From CAITZA01 sp937915285 (GTDB lineage Bacteria > Desulfobacterota > Desulfomonilia > Desulfomonilales > Desulfomonilaceae), in the NCBI GenBank assembly GCA_036821825.1, contig DAISIV010000001.1, forward strand, positions 1 to 64,000: DNA of 64,000 bases, read 5' to 3'. This document shows, in pieces, positions 1 through 8,352 of the stretch. The notes under the pieces were generated by a model. The model made no database searches. It had not been told where the DNA came from and worked only from the letters and a program-made list of their open reading frames with translations. The stretch's first letter is position 1. Each line of letters starts with the position of its first letter. The position numbers were made by a program, and so were the translations under genes.

Positions 1-85
1 TGCCTGAGGACGGACTCGAACCGTCACGAGGACAAGCCTCAAGGGATTTTAAGTCCCTTGTGTCTACCAATTCCACCACTCAGGC
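1..85 (-). tRNA. tRNA-Leu (anticodon UAA)
   Basis: Read on the minus strand from 85 to 1. The 7-bp acceptor stem GCCTGAG/CTCAGGC closes exactly and leaves an A discriminator at position 1. The D-arm has the leucine-type TGGTGGAATTGGTAGACAC. The anticodon arm CAAGGGACTTAAAATCCCTTG gives UAA, and a long variable arm follows, as expected of a class II tRNA. Any encoded CCA would lie outside the window. Confidence 0.95.
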
Positions 86-128
86 ATTATCAAATCCAGG
101 ACAATTATAAATACAAATCGTTCAACAA

Positions 129-467
129 TCAATGGTGATGATGTTCTCTACAATGGCCTCCTGCCAGAACATACACAATAACCTGATCCGTTTTGTTTGA
201 AATGAAGAAGGATTGGTCCTCCTTGACATGAACCGCGTTTCCTTTTTCAAGGATATAGTCGCCCTTTTCCGCTGTAACATGGACCGGGCCGGTGACCGGA
301 ACCAAGATCTCCTCGTGCCCCTCACCCGGTTTAACCAGTCTATCCTTTTCGTTGGGCTGAAGGACTCCGTAAACCATGTAGCACGCATGCGTGTGAAGGT
401 CCTTCATTCCCAGGACGTATTCACCACCCTGCTCGTTGGCCAGTTTTTCTATTTCAAAAGTTTTCAC
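129..467 (-). CDS. small single-domain cupin protein with His-rich tail
   Basis: A 112-residue protein. The start is GTG at 467, chosen because GGAGG lies about 10 nt upstream and because the residues before it in the longer frame look non-coding. The centre has the two cupin half-motifs: HTHACYMVYGVLQ-type and GHEEILVPVTGPVHV-type strands, then GDYILEKGNAVHVKED. This suggests a small beta-barrel with a His/Glu metal site. Such proteins act as isomerases, dioxygenases or ligand sensors, and the substrate cannot be told here. The C-terminus ends in CREHHHH, a natural His cluster that could bind metal. It lies between tRNA-Leu and a 620-bp non-coding stretch and has no obvious partner gene. Confidence 0.8.
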   Translation of the reverse strand: MKTFEIEKLANEQGGEYVLGMKDLHTHACYMVYGVLQPNEKDRLVKPGEGHEEILVPVTGPVHVTAEKGDYILEKGNAVHVKEDQSFFISNKTDQVIVYVLAGGHCREHHHH

Positions 468-1090
468 GCTCTGAATTCCTCCAGGTAACACCAATCTAAA
501 ATTGAAACGCAAACAAATCTTCGCAACCGGCTTTGCCCATGTCAAGAGCAGAGGCCATGGAAGGACAGCTATCCCAGTAACGGATGTGGCATCACAAAAA
601 GCAGGGGCCTTTACAGGATGCAGTATTGCTACCGTAGCCGGGAATAAGACTGAACGTCACTATATAATTGTGCTGCAATTTTCTAAATGCGCTTCCGGTA
701 TCTGTCAAGGAATTTGTTGAGAAACCCGGATCGCGTTTATTTTGACCATTTGCCCGCTCAAATTGGTGGGGCTCAAAGCGAGGGTTAAGAGCATCGACGA
801 GGTTCTTTGGGGGCGAGAAACTTATCTTGACACCACATTCAAGCAAGATTAAGATTGATACGCTTATAATAGCGCCGGCTAATGGAGGAAAGCTTTGTCA
901 GATATCTGTCCTAATGCCGGAATTCCTCAAATTAGCTGAACATCAATCTAGTAATCATGTAGCTTCGGGGCGACGACCCAACAAGGTTGGAAGCTTTTTT
1001 GCCAGCTCAATGACAACACCGTTGCGAGAGCAGCCAGCGCCAAGGGTTTTACTCCCTGAAGACCATTATTAGCAAGTCAAGAGGTCCGAG
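468..1090. other. intergenic region before the Hdr locus
   Basis: About 620 bp. The only open frames are short, overlap on both strands, have no convincing ribosome-binding sites and show no recognisable motif, so I call no gene. It contains a candidate promoter for the Hdr locus, listed separately. Confidence 0.5.
827..855 (+). promoter_or_regulatory. candidate sigma-70 promoter for the Hdr locus
   Basis: A perfect -35 TTGACA (827-832), a 17-nt spacer and a -10 of TAAGAT (850-855, 4 of 6 matches). It faces the hdrB gene, which would leave a leader of roughly 230 nt. Read by eye only. Confidence 0.4.
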
Positions 1091-1942
1091 ATGGAATTTA
1101 GTTATTATCCCGGTTGCAGCCTTAAAGGCTCCGCTCAGGAGCTGGATGATTCCTTTTGCAGCGTTTCTCAAAAGCTGGGCGTGGTCCTCAGGGAAATACC
1201 GGACTGGGCCTGTTGTGGCGCTTCTTCAGCCCATATGGTTGATCATTACCTGGAGGCGGCCCTTCCAGCGGGCGATCTGATTAAGGCTGAACGAATGGGG
1301 CATGATGTTGTAGCGCCCTGTCCGGGCTGTCATGTAAGGATGAAAGCAGCCTCTCAAAGGATATTCAAGGAACCTGAACTTGCGCGTCAATTCCCATTCA
1401 AGGGCACAATCAAGGTGTTGTCGGGATCCGAGATGTTCAGCCTCGAAGCCGTAATGCAGCGGCTCAAGGAACGCAAGGTAAAATCCCTGGAGGGTCTCAA
1501 GGTGGTTCCATACTATGGTTGCCTGGCAGTCAGACCCGTTGAGGTTGTTGAGCCTGATGATCCGGAAAACCCGGTGGCCATGGATAAGGTGCTTGAATTG
1601 CTGGGGGCTGAGGTTTTGAGCTGGCCTTACAAGACAGACTGCTGCGGAGGCTCGCTGGCCGTAACAAGGACGGACCTGGTAGTCAAGCTGTCCCGCAAGC
1701 TTCTGGACATGGCGAGGTCTGTAGGCGCCGACGCATTGGTGACAATGTGCCCGATGTGCCAGGCAAACCTCGATACCCGACAGGTCGATATATCAAAGGC
1801 GGCAGGACGAGTATACCAGATGCCGATACTGTACCTGAGCGAGGTCATTGGCCTGGCGCTCAAGGATACCAAAGCGAATTCGTGGTTTGACAAACATATA
1901 GTATCGCCCAAGAAAATGTTAGCATCCAAGGGCTTGTTGTAA
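1091..1942 (+). CDS. hdrB: heterodisulfide reductase subunit B-like protein (CCG domains)
   Basis: A 283-residue cytoplasmic protein with two CCG cysteine motifs, as in HdrB, where they hold the non-cubane 4Fe-4S clusters that reduce a disulfide. Motif 1 uses C9, C41-C42 (WACCGASS) and C77/C80 (PCPGC). Motif 2 runs YYGC, then TDCCGG, then MCPMC. The length fits family HdrB. GAGG sits about 7 nt before the ATG. In the Hdr family this subunit receives electrons from HdrA through HdrC. No separate HdrC lies next to it, so the Fe-S relay may come from genes further on. The true acceptor in bacteria is often unknown and need not be CoM-S-S-CoB. It opens the cluster, 105 nt before hdrA. Confidence 0.9.
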   Translation: MEFSYYPGCSLKGSAQELDDSFCSVSQKLGVVLREIPDWACCGASSAHMVDHYLEAALPAGDLIKAERMGHDVVAPCPGCHVRMKAASQRIFKEPELARQFPFKGTIKVLSGSEMFSLEAVMQRLKERKVKSLEGLKVVPYYGCLAVRPVEVVEPDDPENPVAMDKVLELLGAEVLSWPYKTDCCGGSLAVTRTDLVVKLSRKLLDMARSVGADALVTMCPMCQANLDTRQVDISKAAGRVYQMPILYLSEVIGLALKDTKANSWFDKHIVSPKKMLASKGLL

Positions 1943-2047
1943 AGCCTGATTTCCTACCATCCCCGGCCGGTCAGCCGAATGATTTTTCTGGTCAGGGCGG
2001 AGTTCTGGGCGTGATGGGGATGATGGGGACAATTTCCGGAGAGTGCC

Positions 2048-5000
2048 GTGATAAACAAGAAAATTGGCGCAGTTATGACGGTTGGAGGAGGCATAGGAGG
2101 AGTTCAGGCCTCTTTGGATCTGGCAGAGTCCGGGTTCAGGGTTTATCTGGTCGATGAAAAGCCATGCATTGGTGGCGTCATGGCCCAGTTGGACAAAACC
2201 TTCCCAACCAATGATTGCTCAGCCTGTATCTTTTCGCCAAAATTGCAGACCCTCGCTCAAAACCCGAACATTGAAATCCTGGCTTACAGCAGGATTGAAG
2301 GTATAGAGGGAGAAGCTGGCTCTTTCACCGTCAAGGTTCGCAGAAAAGCCCGTTATGTGGATGCATCAAAATGCACATCGTGTGGCGCCTGCGCCCAGAA
2401 ATGTCCGACAAAGGTTCCAAACGAATACAATTTCGGGCACGATCTACGAAAAGCCATTTATAAAGATTATGCTCAGGGGATACCTTCTGTTTACACGATA
2501 GACACCAATACCTGCCGGGTCTTTAACGGAAAGAAATGCGGTGTTTGCGCCAAGGTCTGTCCGTCAGGCGCAATCGATTACGAACAGCAGGACGTAATTG
2601 AAGACATTAAGGTGGGCGCCGTGGTCATGGCCCCGGGTTATGAACTGTTCAACACGGCCCACGTATCGGAATTCGGGCATGGACGAATGCCGAATGTTGT
2701 CACCAACCTTGAGATCGAAAGAATCCTGAGCGCCTCCGGACCATTCGGCGGCGTGGTTACCAGGCCATCTGATGGCAAGCACCCCAAAAAGGTTGCCTGG
2801 ATACAATGTGTGGCTTCAAGAGACCGACGCAAAGGCATGCCCCACTGTAGTTCAGTCTGCTGCATGGCCTCAATCAAGGAAGCGGTCATAGCCAGAGAGC
2901 ATGACGCAACGATTGAACCAACCATTTTTTACATGGACATAAGGGCTTACGGCAAGGATTTTGACAAGTATTATGAGAAGGCCAGGAATGAGGGAGGTGT
3001 CCGGTTCATAAGGTCAATGGTGAGCCGGGTTGTCGAAGATCCTTTAACAAAAGATCTGGAACTGACCTATGTGGATGAGAATAATAAACTCCAGACCGAA
3101 ACCTTTGATCTAGTGGTTCTAGCTGTTGGAATCAAACCTACCGAATCTGCCCTTGAGACATCGAGGATACTCGACATCAAACTGGACGCAGAGAATTTCT
3201 GTCAGACTACCACGTTTGATCCTGTGCAGACTTCCAGGGCCGGAATATTCGTAGCCGGGGCATTCCAGGCCCCCAAGGACATTCCGCAAACTGTAATGGA
3301 AGCCTCGTCTGCAGCAGGCGCTGCCATGAGCATGCTTGTGGAAGAGAGGAACACTCTGACGATTAAGAAGGAGCTTCCTCCTGAAAAGGACGTCACCGGT
3401 CAGGCCCCGAGAATCGGTGTATTTGTTTGCCGTTGCGGCATCAACATTGCCCAGACCGTTGATGTGCCTGGGGTGGTTGATTTGATCAAGGAACTTCCGG
3501 GTGTTGCCTACGCAGGTGAAAACCTGTTCACCTGTTCGCAGGATACTCAGGTTCAGATCAAACAGATAATACAGGATAATAATCTCAACAGGATAATCGT
3601 GGCATCCTGTACACCCAGGACCCACCTACCGCTATTCCAGGAAACAGCCAGGGAGGCCGGGCTCAACAAGTACCTGGTCGAGATGGCCAATATACGTGAG
3701 CATTGTTCCTGGGTACACATGTCAGAGAAAGAACTCGCAACCAATAAGGCTGTAGACCTGATTCGCATGGCGATAGCCAGAACCGGCAAACTAGAACAGG
3801 TACAGGACCAGCAATTACCTATGGTCCCGTGCGGTTTGGTCATTGGGGGTGGGGTCGCCGGAATGACGGCAGCCCTGAACCTTGCCGATCAGGGATTTGA
3901 TGTTCATCTGCTTGAATCCACAGAGAAACTTGGGGGCAATGCGTGGAGGCTTTTCCACACTCTCAAGGGAGAACAGGTGCGGCCGTATCTTGAGAACCTG
4001 CTGGAGAAAGTAGAGAACGAACCCCGCATCAAGGTCTATTTCCAGGCGAAAATTGAAGATGTGGCCGGGTTCATCGGGGCCTTCAAGACGAAGATTTCTC
4101 AGCCCGGTCAGGAAGCAAAGGTCATAGACCACGGGGTTACCGTAATAGCTACCGGCGCCCATGAATGGAAGCCCGATGTTTATGGTTACGGCGCTGATCC
4201 CAGGGTAAAGACACAGCTTGAGTTCGCAAAGGCCCTGCATTCCAAGGACCCATCTGTATTAAATGCTGAAACCACGGTCTTCATACAGTGTGTAGGTTCA
4301 CGTTGCGCAGAAAGGCCCTGGTGCTCCAAGGTCTGCTGCAATCACTCGGTAATGGATTCCATTGCCATTAAGGAGGCCAACCCTGCGGCCAAGGTTTTCG
4401 TGTTATACCGAGACATAAGGACCTTTGGACTGAATGAGCCTTACTACGAGAAAGCCCGCAGGCTCGGCGTAATTTTTGCCCAGTATGACGCTGAGACCCC
4501 ACCGGTTGTCGAGATTGGCTCAAAGATTAGCGTCCGGCTAAAAGATAGGGTATTTGGCGGTGAGATGAAACTTTCGGCGGACAACCTGGTACTGGCGGCC
4601 GCCATAATTCCTGACGAATACAACAAGGAACTCTCCAGGCTTTACAAGATCTCTACGAACGAGGACGGTTATTTTCTGGAAGCCCACATGAAGCTCAGGC
4701 CGGTTGATTTCGCCACGGACGGAGTGTTTCTGGCAGGTCTGGCGCATTACCCGAAACCGCTTGATGAGACGATATCGCAGGCGGTAGCGGCAGGCGCTCA
4801 TGCAGCTCAGACGCTCGCTCGAGGTTATGTGGAGGCTCCTGGCATGGTCTCGGTCGTTGACGCATTCCTATGCAGAGGTTGCGGGCGCTGCGTCGAAGTC
4901 TGTCCGTTCCATGCCCCGGAACTCGTTGAAACCAGTCCGGGTGTTTTCAAATCCGAGATCAACCCGGCGCTTTGTAAGGGCTGCGGAGCATGCGCAGTAG

Positions 5001-5080
5001 CATGCCCGACCGGAGCGGCGGCAATCAGGCATTTCAAGGATTATCAGATCACAGATATGATCGATGAGGCGATAGCGTGA
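2048..5080 (+). CDS. hdrA: fused HdrA-type flavin/iron-sulfur subunit, cysteine version
   Basis: A 1010-residue protein made of two HdrA-like halves. The N-terminal half has an FAD fold (VGGGIGGVQASLDLAESG), the HdrA cysteine segment TNDCSACIFSPKL and two 4Fe-4S motifs (CTSCGACAQKCP, CGVCAKVCP). The second half starts near residue 455 with RIGVFVCRCG, has another FAD motif (IGGGVAGMTAALNLADQG) near residue 600, and ends with two ferredoxin motifs (CRGCGRCVEVCP, CKGCGACAVACP). HdrA is the flavin subunit proposed to bifurcate or confurcate electrons. The start is GTG with GGAGAG just upstream. The third Cys of NDCSAC lies exactly where the neighbouring paralogue at 6907 has selenocysteine. Together with hdrB and mvhD it could form a complete module. 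Confidence 0.92.
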   Translation: MINKKIGAVMTVGGGIGGVQASLDLAESGFRVYLVDEKPCIGGVMAQLDKTFPTNDCSACIFSPKLQTLAQNPNIEILAYSRIEGIEGEAGSFTVKVRRKARYVDASKCTSCGACAQKCPTKVPNEYNFGHDLRKAIYKDYAQGIPSVYTIDTNTCRVFNGKKCGVCAKVCPSGAIDYEQQDVIEDIKVGAVVMAPGYELFNTAHVSEFGHGRMPNVVTNLEIERILSASGPFGGVVTRPSDGKHPKKVAWIQCVASRDRRKGMPHCSSVCCMASIKEAVIAREHDATIEPTIFYMDIRAYGKDFDKYYEKARNEGGVRFIRSMVSRVVEDPLTKDLELTYVDENNKLQTETFDLVVLAVGIKPTESALETSRILDIKLDAENFCQTTTFDPVQTSRAGIFVAGAFQAPKDIPQTVMEASSAAGAAMSMLVEERNTLTIKKELPPEKDVTGQAPRIGVFVCRCGINIAQTVDVPGVVDLIKELPGVAYAGENLFTCSQDTQVQIKQIIQDNNLNRIIVASCTPRTHLPLFQETAREAGLNKYLVEMANIREHCSWVHMSEKELATNKAVDLIRMAIARTGKLEQVQDQQLPMVPCGLVIGGGVAGMTAALNLADQGFDVHLLESTEKLGGNAWRLFHTLKGEQVRPYLENLLEKVENEPRIKVYFQAKIEDVAGFIGAFKTKISQPGQEAKVIDHGVTVIATGAHEWKPDVYGYGADPRVKTQLEFAKALHSKDPSVLNAETTVFIQCVGSRCAERPWCSKVCCNHSVMDSIAIKEANPAAKVFVLYRDIRTFGLNEPYYEKARRLGVIFAQYDAETPPVVEIGSKISVRLKDRVFGGEMKLSADNLVLAAAIIPDEYNKELSRLYKISTNEDGYFLEAHMKLRPVDFATDGVFLAGLAHYPKPLDETISQAVAAGAHAAQTLARGYVEAPGMVSVVDAFLCRGCGRCVEVCPFHAPELVETSPGVFKSEINPALCKGCGACAVACPTGAAAIRHFKDYQITDMIDEAIA

Positions 5081-5248
5081 CAAATAACGCGATAGCATCC
5101 GGATTTTTTTGAGGACTACAGTTTATTGGGGCTCGGGCTAACCATTTGATTAGCAGAGAAAATGTCTGAATCGTTTTTGGATATATCTGGTTTTTATACA
5201 GCGGTCTTCCGTAATATTTAAGTTGCCGGAAGAAAAATCGGAGTTAAC

Positions 5249-5677
5249 ATGTCAGAAGAATTTGTTCCAAAAATCATAGCTTTCGCCTGCAACTGGTGTT
5301 CATACGCCGGCGCAGACCTCGCCGGTGTCGGTAGAATGCAGTATCCACCGAGCATAAGACTGATTCGTCTGATGTGCTCAGGTATGCTGGTTCCTTCCTA
5401 CATACTGAAAGCCTTTGAAAAAGGGGCTGATGGCGTCCTGGTCACCGGTTGACACATCGGAGAATGTCATTACCTGGAAGGTAATGAAAAAGCTCTGAAA
5501 GTTTTGGACAAGACCCGAAAGATAATGAAGCTGTTGGGTATCGAGGATCAGAGGCTGCGCAAGGAATGGATATCAGCCTCCGAGGGGTCTCGTTTTGCGG
5601 AAACTGTCCGTGACTTCACGGAGGACATCAGGAAACTGGGCAAGAGCAAGATTGCCAGGACGGAGACAGCGGCATGA
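5249..5677 (+). CDS. mvhD: MvhD-type iron-sulfur subunit, selenoprotein (Sec68)
   Basis: A 142-residue protein if TGA at 5450-5452 is read as selenocysteine. Without that it would stop at 67 residues. MvhD (delta subunit) carries a 2Fe-2S cluster and passes electrons from a hydrogenase or formate dehydrogenase to HdrA. Its conserved cysteines are visible as C14 and C17 (ACNWCSYAGAD), C43 and C73. Sec68 stands at the Cys of the usual GCHxGDCHY motif, here GUHIGECHY. The same frame runs on for 74 well-conserved codons to TGA at 5675-5677, which overlaps the next start as ATGA, so the downstream half is clearly coding. GGAG precedes the ATG. A SECIS-like hairpin follows the UGA (see 5468-5486). 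Confidence 0.9.
5468..5486 (+). promoter_or_regulatory. SECIS-like hairpin in mvhD (first copy)
   Basis: CATTACC-TGGAA-GGTAATG, a perfect 7-bp stem. It starts 15 nt and its loop starts 22 nt after the UGA, within the range used by bacterial SECIS elements, and has GG in the loop. It also encodes the conserved HYLEGN segment. Confidence 0.7.
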
Positions 5678-6804
5678 ACCTCCCGGAGATTATTGATCAC
5701 ACTCAGGCCTATTACTGTCTTGACTGCGGTATCTGCACCGGCAGTTGCCCCGTGTCCAGGACGACTCCGGACTTCTCACCCCGTCTCATGGTGGAAAAGG
5801 TCCTGATAGAAGAGATAGAGAACCCGTTTGAGGACATTAACATATGGTCATGCCTCTCATGTGGACAATGTTCGGAGAGATGCCCATCCAATATAGATTA
5901 TCCTGAGTTTGTTCGGCTGGTGAGGGAAGAAGCGGTCCGCCTCGGCAAATCGGCTGTTCCTGCTCACAGGGGGCTCTTTCAGACAGTCATGCGGCTTCAA
6001 TCCATGAATGTGAGACAGAGCAAAACCCAGTGGGCACGCGAGATTGGAAAAGTCTCGGAGTCGGGTGACACATATTTCTTCGTGGGATGTGCTCCGTTTT
6101 TCGATGTGGAATTCCACGATGACTGGGGGCTGGACATGATGGATAGCCCTAAAGGGGCGCTCAAGCTGATGAACTCAATAGGGATTGAGCCTGTAGTTCA
6201 TGATGATGAGCGCTGTTGTGGACACGACCTCCTCTGGAACGGTGACAAGGCCAATTTTGCCAAACTGGCTCAGAAGAATGTCGAACTGATCAGGAAACTA
6301 GGCTGCAAGCGGGTGGTCTTTAGCTGTCCTGAAGGATACATGACATTCAACAAATATTATCCTGAAATTGTAGGGGAGCTTGGTTTCGAGACGGTTCATT
6401 TTTACGAACTGCTTGCTGCTGAAGCAGCCTCGGGAAAGGTTTCATTCTCGGAACTGGACGGTGTGTTCACCTATCATGATCCATGCCGTCTTGGCAGACA
6501 AGCGGGTATTTTTGACGCTCCGAGGAACCTTCTCACAAGCATACCGGGACTTAAACTCAAGGAGATGCCGCATAATCGCGAAAGCGGAATATGTTGTGGC
6601 ACGAGCGCCTGGATGAATTGTTCAGCTTGTTCCAAGGCCATTCAGAAGAGCCGGCTTGAAGAGGCGGTTTCGGTCGGGGCTAATACGCTGGTTACTGCAT
6701 GTCCGAAATGCCGCGCTCATCTGAGCTGCGCATTACGGGACATGGAGTTGGACATAACCATCAAGGACATAAATACCCTGCTGGGCGAGCAATTAAAGGT
6801 TTAG
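5674..6804 (+). CDS. HdrD/BamD-like protein: 2x[4Fe-4S] plus two CCG domains
   Basis: A 376-residue protein that joins an HdrC-like and an HdrB-like part. The N-terminus has two ferredoxin motifs, CLDCGICTGSCP (about residue 16) and CLSCGQCSERCP (about residue 60). It then has a first CCG region (FFVGC, RCCGHD, SCPEGY) and a second (YHDPCRLG, GICCGTSAW, ACPKCRAH). The first CCG lacks the final Cys of its CxxC (SCPEG), so probably only the second holds a complete disulfide-reducing cluster. Its start overlaps the mvhD stop (ATGA), implying translational coupling. The order CCG protein, Sec-HdrA, Sec-MvhD resembles bamD-bamE-bamF of class II benzoyl-CoA reductase, but no bamB/bamC is visible here, so an HdrD-like role is equally possible. 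Confidence 0.85.
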   Translation: MNLPEIIDHTQAYYCLDCGICTGSCPVSRTTPDFSPRLMVEKVLIEEIENPFEDINIWSCLSCGQCSERCPSNIDYPEFVRLVREEAVRLGKSAVPAHRGLFQTVMRLQSMNVRQSKTQWAREIGKVSESGDTYFFVGCAPFFDVEFHDDWGLDMMDSPKGALKLMNSIGIEPVVHDDERCCGHDLLWNGDKANFAKLAQKNVELIRKLGCKRVVFSCPEGYMTFNKYYPEIVGELGFETVHFYELLAAEAASGKVSFSELDGVFTYHDPCRLGRQAGIFDAPRNLLTSIPGLKLKEMPHNRESGICCGTSAWMNCSACSKAIQKSRLEEAVSVGANTLVTACPKCRAHLSCALRDMELDITIKDINTLLGEQLKV

Positions 6805-6906
6805 GAAGCTCGCGGCGGCAACTGGATAAAATTTAGTCTTGGATTTTGTCAGGTTATTATTGAAATCAATCGTTGGAGACAACCAAACAATAAGGGTGGT
6901 GTAGTG

Positions 6907-8340
6907 ATGGCTTCTAAGGAAGTGTTAATCATCGGTGGCGGGATAGCCGGAATGCAGGCCGCTCTGGATCTGGGAGACATGGGAATCCAGGTTCACTTAG
7001 TCGAGAAAAACCCCAGCATCGGCGGAAAGATGGCGCAGCTCGACAAGACGTTCCCCACCAATGACTGCACTATATGAATTCTCTCGCCTAAATTGCTGGA
7101 TGTCGGTCGACATCCCAAAGTCAATGTGCTGGCTTATAGTGAAGTTAGGGAATTCTCAGGTCAGATTGGTGATTTCAAGGTAAAGGTACTAAAAAAGGCA
7201 CGCTACGTGGACTCATCCCGATGCACGGCCTGCGGCGCCTGCGCCGAGAAATGCCCGACAAAGGTTCCCAACGAATTCAACTTTGGTCTTGATGACAGGA
7301 AAGCCATATACAAGGACTATGCCCAGGGCATCCCTTCGGTTTACACAATCGACCCGGACAACTGTAAGGTCATACAGGGTGGCAAATGCGGCGTCTGCGC
7401 CAAAGTGTGCCAGGCCAAGGCCGTTGATTACGAGCAAAAGGACTCGGAAGTCGAATTGAATGTAGCGACGGTTATTGTTTCGACTGGATACGAGCTGTTT
7501 GACGCAACCCAGATCCCGGAATATGGATATGGAAAACTTCCGAATGTCATCTCATCTCTCGAGATGGAGCGACTTCTCAGCGCGGGTGGCCCGACGAAAG
7601 GTCATTTGACCAGACCTTCCACATTGCAGTTTGAGAAAAGATTGAAAGAAATCCCGAAGCTCATCAAAAAGGCTGAGAAATCAGAAGACTCCGACGAAAA
7701 GGTGAGACTCGGCGAAGAGGCGCAATGGCTTGAGGAACAGGTTCACAAGCATCACACAGCGAAGAAGCTCGGTTTCATACAGTGTGTGGGTTCACGTGAC
7801 TTCAGGTTCCATAAATACTGTTCAAGCTATTGCTGCATGCACTCCATCAAGGAGGCCATCATCGCCCGTGAGCATGAGTCGTCCACAGAATCATTCATTT
7901 TCTACATGGATTTGCGAACGGTGGGCAAAGGGTTCGAGGAGTACAAGGTCCGGGGCGCCAAGGTTTCCGGTTTGAAGTATATTCGAGGACGTGTAGCCGA
8001 GATACTTCAGGACGAGGAATGTAATCCTGTTGTTTATTACGAGGACACGGAACAGCGCAAAGTGGTCGGAATGCCTCTGGACATGGTGATACTTGCCAAT
8101 GCCTGTTCTCCTTCCAAGGGCATATCCGGGATATCGACACTCCTGGGTGTGGAACTCGACGAGAACGGCTTTGTCAAGACGCATCCGAACAAGCCACTGG
8201 ACACCAGTGTTCCGGGAATTTACACATGCGGGTGCGCTCAGGGGCCGATAGATATACCGGAATCAGTGGCTCAGGCCAGCAGCGCAGCGGCCAGAGCGGC
8301 TGAAGTTGTAATGACGGGTGGAATGGCGCTGGCCGTTTAA
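6907..8340 (+). CDS. hdrA: HdrA N-terminal half, selenoprotein (Sec57)
   Basis: A 477-residue protein if TGA at 7075-7077 is read as Sec57. The 56 codons before it encode the HdrA FAD motif (IIGGGIAGMQAALDLGDMG) and GGKMAQLDKTFPTNDCTI. The 420 codons after it continue HdrA without a break (ILSPKLL, CTACGACAEKCP, CGVCAKVC). Aligned with the fused HdrA upstream, NDCTIUILSPK matches NDCSACIFSPK, so Sec replaces a Cys. The start is ATG with GGGTGG upstream. Residues about 236-288 are a charged Lys/Glu-rich insert, probably helical or coiled coil, absent from the fused paralogue. The gene ends 12 nt before the gene for the matching C-terminal half. A BamE-like role is an alternative. Confidence 0.9.
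7098..7115 (+). promoter_or_regulatory. SECIS-like hairpin in Sec-hdrA
   Basis: GGATGTC-GGTC-GACATCC, a perfect 7-bp stem with a GGTC loop. The loop starts 28 nt after the UGA. A GGUC apical loop matches the one known from the E. coli fdhF SECIS. This is the strongest of the three hairpins. Confidence 0.75.
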
Positions 8341-8352
8341 GGGAGATATGTT

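Noticed and set aside
502..1072. Small ORFs on both strands before hdrB
   Set aside because: No family motif, no convincing ribosome-binding site, overlapping frames; treated as chance.
5249..5452. Truncated MvhD or pseudogene
   Set aside because: The frame continues with 74 conserved codons after the TGA and a SECIS-like hairpin is present.
7093..8340. Separate HdrA gene starting at TTG 7093
   Set aside because: The codons upstream through the TGA encode the HdrA FAD motif in the same frame, so the gene starts at 6907 and the TGA is Sec.
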